A stretch of 64,000 bases of DNA from Curtobacterium luteum (lineage in GTDB: Bacteria > Actinomycetota > Actinomycetes > Actinomycetales > Microbacteriaceae). How positions within the stretch are numbered: the first letter of the stretch is position 1; the number at the start of each line of letters is the position of its first letter. Positions 1 through 11,021 of this stretch are shown here, one piece after another. The position numbers and the translations under genes were made by a program. Under the pieces are notes generated by a model, which did no database searches, was not told where the DNA came from, and saw nothing but the letters and a program-made list of their open reading frames with translations. The stretch covers positions 1-64,000 of the forward strand of contig NZ_BMOI01000007.1 of the NCBI RefSeq assembly GCF_014646995.1, written 5' to 3'.

Positions 1-171
1 ATGTGCACGCTGTTGAGTTCTCAAGGACCAGACGCACTCCCCACTCGACCCCGAACACGAGGTTCCGCCAGAGAGGCTTTCGTTCTTGGCTTGACCACCA
101 GTCAGGCCGTGTGACCTGCGTCGGACCAGATGGCCCAGTGGCTCATCCCTGATCGGGAGAGAACCGGTGGA
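1..171 (-). ncRNA. 5' leader of an rRNA operon (16S lies off the left edge)
   Basis: Read on the minus strand, positions 30-1 give TGGTCCTTGAGAACTCAACA followed by GCGTGCACAT. This closely resembles the boxA-like antitermination and processing element found just upstream of 16S rRNA in mycobacteria and other actinobacteria. The region has no convincing coding frame on the minus strand and is preceded by a plausible promoter and by tyrS, the usual neighbour in this family. The 16S gene itself is not in the window. Identification rests on the motif and the context. Confidence 0.75.
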
Positions 172-177
172 GTAGTC

Positions 178-206
178 ATCCTAGGCGTCGAAGCGATCCA
201 GCGCAA
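178..206 (-). promoter_or_regulatory. candidate rRNA operon promoter
   Basis: On the minus strand, TTGCGC (201-206) and TAGGAT (178-183) are separated by exactly 17 bases, placing the start of transcription near 171. The spacing is ideal and the site lies between the tyrS terminator and the rRNA leader. The -35 box is only a partial match, and other rRNA promoters could exist in 207-390. Confidence 0.45.
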
Positions 207-393
207 GGCCGGTTCGAACTTCAGTGGAGGATGGTCCCGCTTGAGGCCGGCAGGCTCTGGGCTCTCGCTCCAGCCGCTCCGCCGCACCTTTGGGGTGACG
301 AGTAAGAACTCTACGTGCGGACCGGGGGGAGCGCCAACCCACTGCACTTCCCGGGCGTGTCGCGTTCTGCAACACAGGCTCCCGGAACGCAGC

Positions 394-425
394 GACGCCC
401 GGCTGCCACAGGGGAACCGGGCGTC
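394..425 (-). terminator. tyrS terminator hairpin
   Basis: A perfect 9-bp stem (GACGCCCGG / CCGGGCGTC) with a 14-base loop begins 15 bases past the tyrS stop. It would separate tyrS transcription from the rRNA promoter. No U-run follows, as is common in actinobacteria. Confidence 0.6.
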
Positions 426-440
426 GACGAGCGAGCTCGA

Positions 441-1754
441 TCAGGCCAGCGTCACGCCGGCGAGCGTCTTCTTCCCGCGGCGGAGGACGACCACTCCGCC
501 GGGCAGTGCGAGGTCCGACAGCCGTGCGGCCGCGTCCTCGACCCGGACGTTGTTCACGGACACGCCGCCCTGGTCGACCGCACGACGGGCCTCCCCGAGC
601 GACTTCACGAGTCCGGTCTCGACGAGCGCCTTCGCCACGTCGGCGTCGCCGGGCAGCGTCGCGGAGCCCGGCAGCTCGGCGATCGCCGACCGGAGGGTCC
701 GCTCGTCGAGGCTCGTCAGGTCTCCGTTGCCGAACAGTGCCGCCGCCGCGTCGATCGCGGCCTGCGAGGCCTCGACCCCGTGGACCACCGCCGTGACCTC
801 GAACGCGAGGGTCCGCTGGGCCTCACGTCGGAAGGGTTCGTCCGCGACGGCCTGCTCCAACCGCTCGATCTCGGCGCGCGTCAGGAACGTGAACTGCCGC
901 AACCGCTCGACCACGTCGGCGTCCGAGGTGTTGAGCCAGAACTGGTAGAACGCGTAGGGCGACGTCATGTCCGCATCGAGCCAGATCGCGTTGCCCTCGC
1001 TCTTGCCGAACTTCGTGCCGTCGGAGTTCACGATCAGCGGGGTCCCGAGCGCGTGCACGGACGCCCCCTCGGTGCGACGGATGAGCTCCGTCCCCGAGGT
1101 CAGGTTGCCCCACTGGTCGGAGCCACCCGTCTGCAGCGTGCACCCGTACTGCAGGAAGAGCTCGCGGTAGTCGAGGCCCTGCAGGATCTGGTAGCTGAAC
1201 TCGGTGTAGCTGATGCCGGCAGCGGAGTTGAGCCGCGCAGCGACCGCGTCCTTCTTGAGCATCGAGTTGACTCGGAAGTACTTGCCGATGTCGCGGAGGA
1301 AGTCGATCGCGGACAGCGGTGCCGTCCAGTCGAGGTTGTTCACGAGCCGGACGCCGTTCTCGCCGTCCGGGCTGAGAAACCTCGACACCTGCGCGCGGAG
1401 CCGGTCGACCCAGTCGGCGACGGTCTCGGGCGTGTTCAGCGTGCGCTCGGCCGTCGGCCGCGGGTCCCCGATCAACCCGGTCGAACCGCCCACGAGCGCG
1501 AGGGGCTTGTGCCCGGCGAGCTGGATCCGCCGCAGGGTCAGCAGCTGCAGCAGGTTGCCGCAGTGCAAGGACGGCGCGGTCGGGTCGAAGCCGCAGTAGT
1601 ACGTGATCGGCTCGCCGTCGAGGGCCTCCTTGAGTGCGGTCTCGTCGGTCGAGACGTGCACCAGACCACGCCAGCGCAGTTCGTCCCACACCGAGGCGAA
1701 GGTGGGATCGTTCTGCTGGCGCGTCAGGACATCGAGCGCGGTATCACTGGACAC
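441..1754 (-). CDS. tyrS: tyrosyl-tRNA synthetase
   Basis: Charges tRNA-Tyr with tyrosine in the cytoplasm. The 437-residue protein has the class I signature HCGN at residues 64-67 (the HIGH motif of this family), the KFGKS motif at 248-252 and a C-terminal S4-type RNA-binding domain near 370-430. Length is normal for bacterial TyrS. The GTG start at 1752-1754 has no Shine-Dalgarno sequence, but a TACGAT box lies 6 bases upstream, so the mRNA is probably leaderless. It is followed by a hairpin and then the rRNA leader. Assignment is secure. Confidence 0.96.
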   Translation of the reverse strand: MSSDTALDVLTRQQNDPTFASVWDELRWRGLVHVSTDETALKEALDGEPITYYCGFDPTAPSLHCGNLLQLLTLRRIQLAGHKPLALVGGSTGLIGDPRPTAERTLNTPETVADWVDRLRAQVSRFLSPDGENGVRLVNNLDWTAPLSAIDFLRDIGKYFRVNSMLKKDAVAARLNSAAGISYTEFSYQILQGLDYRELFLQYGCTLQTGGSDQWGNLTSGTELIRRTEGASVHALGTPLIVNSDGTKFGKSEGNAIWLDADMTSPYAFYQFWLNTSDADVVERLRQFTFLTRAEIERLEQAVADEPFRREAQRTLAFEVTAVVHGVEASQAAIDAAAALFGNGDLTSLDERTLRSAIAELPGSATLPGDADVAKALVETGLVKSLGEARRAVDQGGVSVNNVRVEDAAARLSDLALPGGVVVLRRGKKTLAGVTLA

Positions 1755-1760
1755 CAGGCA

Positions 1761-1766
1761 ATCGTA
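1761..1766 (-). promoter_or_regulatory. -10 box of leaderless tyrS promoter
   Basis: TACGAT on the minus strand, 6 bases from the GTG start. No good -35 box is visible. A GCCTCC-type motif copy lies directly upstream at 1771-1784. Confidence 0.45.
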
Positions 1767-1770
1767 GCGG

Positions 1771-1784
1771 CCGGGAGGCGCGGG
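1771..1784 (-). repeat. dispersed GCCTCC motif, single copy
   Basis: Minus strand CCCGCGCCTCCCGG in the tyrS upstream region, between the tyrS -10 box and the mpg stop codon. Confidence 0.45.
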
Positions 1785-1793
1785 TCGCCCCCG

Positions 1794-4080
<2,287 letters not shown>

Positions 4081-4112
4081 GGTGGGGCGGGACCGACCGG
4101 TCCCGCCCCACC
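4081..4112 (-). terminator. hairpin after argG
   Basis: A perfect 14-bp stem (GGTGGGGCGGGACC / GGTCCCGCCCCACC) with a 4-base loop ends 8 bases past the argG stop codon. It should terminate or attenuate transcription before argH. Confidence 0.75.
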
Positions 4113-4120
4113 GCGGGCGA

Positions 4121-5317
4121 CTAGTTGGCGGCGTCGCGGCGTGCCGAGATCTTGCTCGGCAGCGACCACAGCTCGATGAAGCCCTTCGACAGGGACTGGT
4201 CGAACGTGTCGCCGGTGTCGTACGTCGCGAGGTCGAAGTCGTAGAGGCTCTGCTCCGACTTGCGCCCCGTGACCGTCGCGCGACCGCCGTGCAGCTGCAG
4301 GCGGATGTCACCGGAGACGTGCTGCTGGGTGTGGTCGATGAACGCGTCGAGGCTGCGCTTGAGACCCCCGAACCAGAGGCCGTCGTAGACCAGGTCGGCC
4401 CACTCGGACTCGATGCCGCGCTTGTAGCGGTTGACGTCACGCTCGAGGGTGAGGCTCTCGAGCTCCTCGTGCGCGGCGATCAGCGCGATCGCGGCCGGGG
4501 CCTCGTAGACCTCGCGCGACTTGATGCCGACGAGGCGGTCCTCCACGACGTCGATGCGGCCGACTCCGTGCTTGCCGGCGAGGGCGTTGAGCTCCTGCAC
4601 GATGCGGAGCACGCTGAAGCGCTGTCCGTCGATCGCGACGGGGACGCCCTGCTCGAACGTGATCGTGACCTCGTCGGCGTCCCGCGGGACCGTGGGGTCC
4701 TGCGTGTACGAGTAGAGGTCCTCGATCGGGGCGTTCCACGGGTCCTCGAGGAACCCGGTCTCGACCGCGCGGCCCCAGACGTTCTGGTCGACCGAGTACG
4801 GCGACTTCTTCGACTGCTCGATCGGCAGGTTGTGCTCGTTCGCGTAGACGATCGCCTTGTCGCGGGTGAGCGCGAGGTCGCGGACCGGGGCGACGCTCGT
4901 CAGGTCGGGCGCGATCGCGGCGACCGCGGCCTCGAAGCGGACCTGGTCGTTGCCCTTGCCGGTGCAGCCGTGCGCGACGCTGTCGGCGCCGAGCTGCTTC
5001 GCGGTGAGGGCCAGGTGCTTCGCGATGAGCGGGCGGCTCAGCGCGGACACGAGCGGGTAGCGCTTCTGGTACAGCGCGTTCGCCTTGAGGGCGGGCACGA
5101 GGTAGTCGTCGGCGAACTCGTCCTTCGCGTCGACGACGACCGACTCCACCGCGCCGCAGTCGAGCGCGCGCTGACGGATGGCGTCCATGTCCTCGCCGCC
5201 CTGGCCGACGTCGACCGCCAGTGCGACGACGTCCTTGCCGGTGGCGTCCTTGAGCCAGCCGATGCCGACGGAGGTGTCGAGGCCTCCGGAGTACGCCAGT
5301 ACGACGCGGTCTGCCAT
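4121..5317 (-). CDS. argG: argininosuccinate synthase
   Basis: Joins citrulline and aspartate with ATP to form argininosuccinate. The 398-residue protein begins with the ATP-pyrophosphatase P-loop [10 protein letters not shown] at residues 8-17 and contains [14 protein letters not shown] near 115-130, both diagnostic. The ATG at 5315-5317 follows AAGGAGA at a good distance, which excludes the longer upstream reading. It lies 25 bases after argF in the same operon and ends just before a strong hairpin. Confidence 0.97.
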   Translation of the reverse strand: MADRVVLAYSGGLDTSVGIGWLKDATGKDVVALAVDVGQGGEDMDAIRQRALDCGAVESVVVDAKDEFADDYLVPALKANALYQKRYPLVSALSRPLIAKHLALTAKQLGADSVAHGCTGKGNDQVRFEAAVAAIAPDLTSVAPVRDLALTRDKAIVYANEHNLPIEQSKKSPYSVDQNVWGRAVETGFLEDPWNAPIEDLYSYTQDPTVPRDADEVTITFEQGVPVAIDGQRFSVLRIVQELNALAGKHGVGRIDVVEDRLVGIKSREVYEAPAAIALIAAHEELESLTLERDVNRYKRGIESEWADLVYDGLWFGGLKRSLDAFIDHTQQHVSGDIRLQLHGGRATVTGRKSEQSLYDFDLATYDTGDTFDQSLSKGFIELWSLPSKISARRDAAN

Positions 5318-5342
5318 GTGGTTTCTCCTTGGGGTGGGGGTG

Positions 5343-6311
5343 TCAGTTGGTGGTGGCCGGCTCGGCCGTGGCCTCGGCCGGTTCGGCTGCGTTCGCGGCC
5401 AGGAGCCAGGCGAGGAGCGCCTTCTGGGCGTGGAGGCGGTTCTCTGCCTCGTCCCAGATGATGCTGCGCGGGCCGTCGATGACCTCGGCCGTGACCTCGT
5501 AGCCACGGTCGGCCGGCAGGCAGTGCATGAACACGGCGTCGTCGGCGGCGTGCGCCATCAGCTCGTCGTCCACGCGGTACCCGGCGAAGGTGTCCAGCCG
5601 TGCCTGCTTCTCGTCCTCCTTGCCCATCGACACCCACGTGTCGGTGACGACGACGTCGGCGCCGGCCACCGCGGCGACCGGATCGGTGACGACGAGGACC
5701 GAACCACCGGTCAGCGCTGCGCGGTCCTCGGCGTCGGTGACGACCCGGGCCGCCGGCGCGAAGGACTCGGGTGCGGCGACTCGGACGTGCATGCCCGCGG
5801 TCGCGCCGGCGAGCAGGTAGGACTGCGCCATGTTGCTGGCGCCGTCGCCGACGAACGCCACGGTCTGCCCGGCGAGCGTGCCGCGGTGCTCTCGGATGGT
5901 GAGGAGGTCGGCGAGGAGCTGGCACGGGTGGAAGTCGTCCGACAGGGCGTTGACGACGGGGACCCGCGTGCCGGCGGCCATCTCCTCGAGGCCCGACTGG
6001 GCGTAGGTGCGCCAGACGATCGCCGACACCATGCGCTCCAGGACCCGGGCGGTGTCCGAGGGGGTCTCCTTGCCACCGAGCTGGCTGTTCGCCGTCGTGA
6101 TGACGAGCGGGCTGCCGCCGAGGTCGGAGATGCCGACGTGGAAGGACACCCGGGTCCGTGTCGAGGACTTGTCGAAGATCACCGCGACGGACTGCGGGCC
6201 CGCGAGGGGCTTCGATCCCCAACGGTCGGCCTTCATCTGCGCCGCGAGGTCGAGGATCGCGGACTGCTCGGCCCGGCTCAGGTCGTCGTCGCGGAGGAAG
6301 TGGCGGGTCAT
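5343..6311 (-). CDS. argF: ornithine carbamoyltransferase
   Basis: Transfers the carbamoyl group from carbamoyl phosphate to ornithine, giving citrulline. The 322-residue protein shows the carbamoyl-phosphate motif STRTR (50-54), HPCQ (128-131) and the ornithine-binding HCLP near 268. The ATG overlaps the argD stop (ATGA) and is preceded by CAGGAG. The last residues ([14 protein letters not shown]) form a low-complexity tail. In streptomycetes and mycobacteria argR follows argF; here argG follows directly. Confidence 0.97.
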   Translation of the reverse strand: MTRHFLRDDDLSRAEQSAILDLAAQMKADRWGSKPLAGPQSVAVIFDKSSTRTRVSFHVGISDLGGSPLVITTANSQLGGKETPSDTARVLERMVSAIVWRTYAQSGLEEMAAGTRVPVVNALSDDFHPCQLLADLLTIREHRGTLAGQTVAFVGDGASNMAQSYLLAGATAGMHVRVAAPESFAPAARVVTDAEDRAALTGGSVLVVTDPVAAVAGADVVVTDTWVSMGKEDEKQARLDTFAGYRVDDELMAHAADDAVFMHCLPADRGYEVTAEVIDGPRSIIWDEAENRLHAQKALLAWLLAANAAEPAEATAEPATTN

Positions 6312-7546
6312 GCGGAGGTCTCCTGGGTGGTGGTGCCCTGCGCGGCCGCGACCGCTGCGAGGCTCTCGCCGAGGATCGACACGAACTCGTCGATCTCGGC
6401 GTCGGACACGATGAGCGGCGGCGCGATGCGCAGGCTCGACTCGTTCGGTGCGTTGATGATGAGGCCACGCTCGAGGGCGGCCTGGTTGACGGCGGGGCCG
6501 ACCGCTGCGGTCAGACCCACGCCGATCAGGAGTCCCGTGCCACGGACCTCCGCCACGAGCGGGGAGCCGAGCGACGCGATGCCCGCACGGATCCGCTCGC
6601 CCTTGACGACCGCGCCGGTGACGAGGTCGGCCCGTTCGATCTCCTCGAGGACGGCGTTCGCGACACGGGTGCCGAGCGGGTTGCCGCCGAAGGTCGAACC
6701 GTGCTGGCCGGCCGAGAACAGGTCGGACGCCCATCCGAAGGTCACGAGGGCACCGATCGGGAAGCCGCCCGCGATGCCCTTCGCGATCGTGATGGCGTCC
6801 GGCGTGAACCCGTGGCCCTGGTAGGTGAACCAGTTGCCCGTGCGCCCGACGCCGGTCTGGATCTCGTCGAGGATCAGCAGTGCCCCGTGCTCCTCGGTCA
6901 GGCGCCGAGCAGCGAGCAGGAAGCCCTCGGGGAGGTCGACCACGCCGGCCTCGCCCTTGATCGGCTCGAGGATGAGCGCCGCCACGTGGTCGTCGAACGC
7001 CGCCTCGAGCGCCTCGACCGTGGAGTCGACGTGCTCGACTCCGGGGACCATCGGCAGGAAGTCCTCCTGCAGGGCCGGCTTGCCGGTGAGCGCGAGCGCT
7101 CCCATCGTCCGGCCGTGGAATCCCTGCTTGAGCGCGAGGATGCGGGTCTTGCCGCCGTCCGCGCCCTTGTTCAGGCGCGCGAGCTTGAACGCGGCCTCGT
7201 TCGCCTCGGCGCCGGAGTTGCCGAAGTACACACGACCGGCGTCGCCGGCCCCGGTGATGCGCTTGAGCCGCTCGGCGAGCTCGAGCTGCGGCGGCGTCGC
7301 GAAGTAGTTCGAGACGTGCACGAGCTTCGCGGCCTGGTCGGACACCGCGTCGACGAGGGCCGGGTGCGCGTGCCCGAGCGAGTTGACGGCGATGCCGGCG
7401 AGGAAGTCGAGGTACTCGTTGCCGTCGACGTCCCAGACGCGGCAGCCCTGCCCGCGCTCGAGCATGATCTTCGGCGGGGTCAGGGATCGCATGAGCGACG
7501 CCCCGAACCGGTCGTTCCAGGTCTGGGTCTGCGTCTCGGTGCTCAC
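6308..7546 (-). CDS. argD: acetylornithine aminotransferase
   Basis: PLP-dependent transamination of N-acetylglutamate semialdehyde to N-acetylornithine. The 412-residue class III aminotransferase contains NSGAEANEAA, LDEIQTGVGRTG and the PLP-lysine region AKGIAGGFPIGA near residue 260. The GTG start overlaps the argB stop (GTGA). Whether it also acts on succinyl-diaminopimelate, as some ArgD do, cannot be told. Confidence 0.96.
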   Translation of the reverse strand: MSTETQTQTWNDRFGASLMRSLTPPKIMLERGQGCRVWDVDGNEYLDFLAGIAVNSLGHAHPALVDAVSDQAAKLVHVSNYFATPPQLELAERLKRITGAGDAGRVYFGNSGAEANEAAFKLARLNKGADGGKTRILALKQGFHGRTMGALALTGKPALQEDFLPMVPGVEHVDSTVEALEAAFDDHVAALILEPIKGEAGVVDLPEGFLLAARRLTEEHGALLILDEIQTGVGRTGNWFTYQGHGFTPDAITIAKGIAGGFPIGALVTFGWASDLFSAGQHGSTFGGNPLGTRVANAVLEEIERADLVTGAVVKGERIRAGIASLGSPLVAEVRGTGLLIGVGLTAAVGPAVNQAALERGLIINAPNESSLRIAPPLIVSDAEIDEFVSILGESLAAVAAAQGTTTQETSA

Positions 7547-8592
7547 TGCTCGTGCCCCTTCTCGATCGTGGCTTCGTGCTTGCCGGTGGTGACGGCGTGC
7601 CCCGCCGCGCTGGCCGACGCCGACGCTGCGACCCGACGGCCGATCTCCGCGTGGGTCATCTGGTTCTCGGTCCGGCGGCTCGGGTCCGGGATCACCTCGG
7701 TGCCCGCACCGCGAAGTGTGAAGACCTCGAGGAGGATCGAGTGCGGGATCCGGCCGTCGATGATCGTCGCCCCGCCGACCCCGCCGACCACGGCGTCGAG
7801 GCACGCGGTCATCTTCGGGATCATCCCCGACTCGAGCGACGGGAGGAGTTCGCGCAGTTCCTCGACGGCGATGAGGTCGACGATGGAGTCGCGGTCCGGC
7901 CAGTTGCGGTACAGCCCGGGGACGTCCGTCAGCATCATCAGCTTCGCGGCCTTCAGGGCGATCGCGAGTGCGCCGGCCGCGGCGTCGGCGTTCACGTTGA
8001 GCGCCTGGTCGGGGTGCGCGTCGTCGATCGCGATGCTCGACACGACCGGGATCCGGCCGGCCTCGATCGCCGCGAGCACCCCGGACGGGTCGACGTGCGT
8101 GATGTCGCCGACGTGTCCGAGGTCGCAGTGCTCGCCGTCGACGACGACGCCCTTCTTCTCACCGGTGAACAGCGAGCCGCCGTCGCCGAAGACGCCGACC
8201 GCGAGGCCGTCGCCGTGCTCGTTGACGAGGTCGACGATCTCACGGTTGACCTCGCCGGCCAGGACGTCACGGACGACCGTGATCGCCTCGGTCGTGGTCA
8301 CCCGGTAGCCGCCACGGAACTCGGACTCGATGCCCTGCTCCTTGAGGGCGGCCGAGATCTGCGGCCCACCGCCGTGCACGACGACCGGGTGCAGGCCCGC
8401 GTAGCGCAGGTAGACCATGTCCTCCGCGAACGCCCGCTTGAGGTCCTCGTTGATCATCGCGTTGCCGCCGAACTTGACGACGACGACCTTGCCCGAGAAC
8501 CGTTTCAGCCAGGGCAGGGACTCGATGAGCGTCGCGGCCTTCACGGCGGCGAGCTCGTGCTCTTCTTCCTTGGTCAGGTCGTGATCGCTCAT
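7543..8592 (-). CDS. argB: acetylglutamate kinase
   Basis: Phosphorylates N-acetylglutamate, usually the arginine-inhibited step. The 349-residue protein contains VVKFGGNAM near residue 38 and VHGGGPQI near 73, the amino-acid-kinase glycine loops. It is about 45 residues longer than typical ArgB because of an Ala/Ser/His-rich C-terminal tail that ends in the overlap with argD. Its ATG overlaps the argJ stop by one base (TGATG). Confidence 0.96.
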   Translation of the reverse strand: MSDHDLTKEEEHELAAVKAATLIESLPWLKRFSGKVVVVKFGGNAMINEDLKRAFAEDMVYLRYAGLHPVVVHGGGPQISAALKEQGIESEFRGGYRVTTTEAITVVRDVLAGEVNREIVDLVNEHGDGLAVGVFGDGGSLFTGEKKGVVVDGEHCDLGHVGDITHVDPSGVLAAIEAGRIPVVSSIAIDDAHPDQALNVNADAAAGALAIALKAAKLMMLTDVPGLYRNWPDRDSIVDLIAVEELRELLPSLESGMIPKMTACLDAVVGGVGGATIIDGRIPHSILLEVFTLRGAGTEVIPDPSRRTENQMTHAEIGRRVAASASASAAGHAVTTGKHEATIEKGHEQ

Positions 8593-9854
8593 CAGCTGGA
8601 GTACGCGCTGTTCTCGTGGACGTAGTCGTGCGTGAGGTCGTTCGTCAGGATCGTGGCTGCGTGCGGTCCGACCCCGAGGTCGATGAGCACGTGGGTCTCA
8701 CGTCCGGTCAGGTCGACGGCGTCGCTCGGCTCGTCCGGCGCGCCGGCGTGGCAGACCCGGACGCCGTTCATGCTGACGTCGACCGCGTACGGGTCGAACT
8801 CGGCGTCGGTCGTGCCGATCGCCGCGAGCACCCGGCCCCAGTTGGGGTCGTTCCCGAACACGGCGGCCTTGAAGAGGTTGTTGCGGGCGACGCTCCGGCC
8901 CACAGCGACCGCGTCGTCCTCGCTCACGGCACCGACGACCTCGATCGCGATGTCGTGGCTCGCCCCCTCGGCGTCCTGCTGGAGCTGCTTGGCGAGGTCG
9001 GCGCAGACGGCGGTCAGGGCCTCCTGGAAGTCGCCGACCTCCGGCGTGGTGCCGCTCGCACCGGAGGACATCAGGACGACCGTGTCGTTCGTCGACATGC
9101 AGCCGTCCGAGTCGACGCGGTCGAAGGTCACCCGGGTCGCCGCGCGGAGCGCCTGGTCGAGTTCGTCGGACGTGAGGAGCGCGTCGGTCGTGATGACGAC
9201 GAGCATCGTCGCGAGACCCGGTGCGAGCATGCCCGCACCCTTCGCCATGCCGCCGACGGTCCAGCCGTCCTCCGTCACGACGGACTGCTTCGGCTTGGTG
9301 TCGGTCGTCATGATCGCCGTCGCGGCGTCTGGACCACCGGTCGGGGACAGCGCCGCGGACGCGAGGCCGACGCCCTTGAGGACGTTGTCCCGGAAGGTCT
9401 GGTCGCCGACCCCGATCAGCCCGGTCGAGCACACGACCACGTCGCCGGCACCGACGCCGAGCGCGTCCGCGACCGCCTCGGCCGTGAGGTGGGTCGTCTG
9501 GAACCCGAACGGACCCGTGAAGCAGTTCGCGCCTCCCGAGTTGAGGACGACGGCGCGCGCGATCCCGTCGCCGACGACCTGGCGGGACCAGATGACGGGG
9601 TGCGCCTGCGCGCGGTTGCTCGTGAACACGGCGGCGACCGCCGCCTCGGGGCCGTCGTTGACCACGAGGGCCACGTCCGGCTTGCCGCTCGTCTTGAGTC
9701 CGGCGGTGACGCCCGCGGCACGGAACCCCGCTGCTGCGGTGACCCCCTGCGCGGTCGTCCCGGCCTGGAGGCCCGCCCCGGCTCCGTCGTGCTGGCTCGC
9801 GTCGTGCTGGCTCGCGTCGTGCTGGTCCGCGTCGTGCTGGTCCGCGTCGGTCAC
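8592..9854 (-). CDS. argJ: glutamate N-acetyltransferase / amino-acid acetyltransferase
   Basis: Moves the acetyl group from acetylornithine to glutamate, recycling it, and may also use acetyl-CoA. The 420-residue protein keeps the autocleavage region [14 protein letters not shown], with the catalytic Thr in the Ala-Thr pair near residue 215. The GTG overlaps the argC stop. Residues 3-22 are an odd tandem repeat (ADQHD twice, ASQHD twice) from four 15-bp DNA units. It is followed by GLQAG, encoded by a GCCTCC-type motif; the conserved family sequence begins only at GVTAAAGF near residue 37. Confidence 0.95.
   Translation of the reverse strand: MTDADQHDADQHDASQHDASQHDGAGAGLQAGTTAQGVTAAAGFRAAGVTAGLKTSGKPDVALVVNDGPEAAVAAVFTSNRAQAHPVIWSRQVVGDGIARAVVLNSGGANCFTGPFGFQTTHLTAEAVADALGVGAGDVVVCSTGLIGVGDQTFRDNVLKGVGLASAALSPTGGPDAATAIMTTDTKPKQSVVTEDGWTVGGMAKGAGMLAPGLATMLVVITTDALLTSDELDQALRAATRVTFDRVDSDGCMSTNDTVVLMSSGASGTTPEVGDFQEALTAVCADLAKQLQQDAEGASHDIAIEVVGAVSEDDAVAVGRSVARNNLFKAAVFGNDPNWGRVLAAIGTTDAEFDPYAVDVSMNGVRVCHAGAPDEPSDAVDLTGRETHVLIDLGVGPHAATILTNDLTHDYVHENSAYSS
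9761..9777 (-). repeat. GCCTCC motif in argJ N-terminus
   Basis: Minus strand GGCGGGCCTCCAGGCCG pattern (plus strand CGGCCTGGAGGCCCGCC), a variant copy lying in the non-conserved N-terminal part of ArgJ next to the 15-bp repeats. Confidence 0.35.
9786..9845 (-). repeat. four 15-bp tandem repeats in argJ
   Basis: Two units GTCGTGCTGGCTCGC and two units GTCGTGCTGGTCCGC (plus strand) in a row. They encode the pentapeptide repeat at the ArgJ N-terminus and keep the reading frame, so copy number could vary without breaking the gene. Confidence 0.9.
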
Positions 9855-10948
9855 GGTGCGACTCCGTCCACGCTCAGGCCCAGGGTCTCGGGGAAGCCCA
9901 GGGCGATGTTGGTGGACTGGACCGCTGCCCCGGCGGTGCCCTTCACGAGGTTGTCGAGCGCGCTCACCGCGACGACCCGGCCCGCGGCCTCGTCGACCGC
10001 GATGCCGACCAGGCAGGTGTTCGCGCCGGTGGTGTCCGCCACCCGGGGGAACTCGCCCTCGGGGAGGAGGTGCACGAACGGCTCGTCCGCGTACGCCTGC
10101 TCCCACGCGAGGCGGACGTCGCGGGCGCTGACGCCCGGCGTGAGCTTGGCGGTCGTCGTCGCGAGGATGCCCCGCGACATCGGCACGAGGACCGGCGTGA
10201 AGGAGATCGTGACGTCCGCCGCGCCCGCGACCCCGAGGTTCTGCTGGATCTCGGGGACGTGCCGGTGGGTCCCACCGACGGCGTAGGCGCTCGCGGACCC
10301 CATGATCTCGGAGGCGAGGTAGGTCGTCGCGAGCTTCTTGCCGGCGCCGCTCGGACCGACGGCCAGCACGGCCACGATGTCGTCCGACTCGACGAGTCCG
10401 GCCTGGATCCCCGGTTGGATGCCGAGCGTGACGGCCGTCACGTTGCAGCCGGGCACCGCGATCCGCTTCGTGCCGACGAGTTCGGACCGCTGCCGACCCT
10501 GCGCCTGGATGTCGTCCTCGTCGCGCCACTCCTCCGCCGACCCCGGCTTCGGGGCCGCGTGCAGCAGTTCCGGCAGGCCGTAGGTCCACGCGCCGTGGTA
10601 CTCGCCGCCGTAGAAGGCTTCCCACGCGGCCGGGTCGGTCAGCCGGTGGTCCGCGCCGCAGTCGACGACGAGTGCTTCGTCGCCGAGCTCGGCGGTGATC
10701 GCACCGGACTGGCCGTGTGGCAGCGCCAGGAACACCACGTCGTGTCCGCGGAGGTTCTCCGCCGTCGTCGCCACGAGCGTCAGGTGGGCCAGCGAGCGCA
10801 GGTGCGGCTGCGTCGCGACCAACGGCTGTCCGGCGTTCGAGAACGCCGTCACCGTCCTGACGTCGAACTCGGGATGGGCGGAGAGCACGCGCAGGAGCTC
10901 ACCACCCGCGTAGCCGGAGGCTCCCGCCACGGCGACGGATACGGACAT
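9851..10948 (-). CDS. argC: N-acetyl-gamma-glutamyl-phosphate reductase
   Basis: NADPH-dependent reduction of acetylglutamyl phosphate to the semialdehyde; first gene of the arginine operon. The 365-residue protein has an N-terminal Rossmann motif GASGYAGGE (residues 8-16) and the catalytic cysteine in AVPGCNVTA. An insertion of about 20 residues rich in charged amino acids ([14 protein letters not shown]) precedes the cysteine. The ATG is preceded by AAGGTGG, which could be a Shine-Dalgarno site or, read as TAAGGT, a -10 box for a leaderless mRNA. No clear ARG box is visible. Confidence 0.96.
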   Translation of the reverse strand: MSVSVAVAGASGYAGGELLRVLSAHPEFDVRTVTAFSNAGQPLVATQPHLRSLAHLTLVATTAENLRGHDVVFLALPHGQSGAITAELGDEALVVDCGADHRLTDPAAWEAFYGGEYHGAWTYGLPELLHAAPKPGSAEEWRDEDDIQAQGRQRSELVGTKRIAVPGCNVTAVTLGIQPGIQAGLVESDDIVAVLAVGPSGAGKKLATTYLASEIMGSASAYAVGGTHRHVPEIQQNLGVAGAADVTISFTPVLVPMSRGILATTTAKLTPGVSARDVRLAWEQAYADEPFVHLLPEGEFPRVADTTGANTCLVGIAVDEAAGRVVAVSALDNLVKGTAGAAVQSTNIALGFPETLGLSVDGVAP

Positions 10949-10956
10949 GGGATTCC

Positions 10957-10962
10957 ACCTTA
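10957..10962 (-). promoter_or_regulatory. possible -10 box of the arg operon
   Basis: TAAGGT lies 8 bases upstream of the argC ATG, in the only gap (73 bases) between pheT and argC. The same bases can be read as a Shine-Dalgarno sequence, so the two functions cannot be separated by eye. Confidence 0.3.
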
Positions 10963-11021
10963 GGTCGGACTGGTCGTCGAGAGAGTCGGAGGCGGCGGCC
11001 CCGGGCGGTGATCCTGGAGGA

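Noticed and set aside
10949-11021. Transcription terminator between pheT and argC
   Set aside because: The only inverted repeat (GATCCTCCAGGATC) is a 6-bp stem with 2-base loop at the pheT stop, too weak to call.
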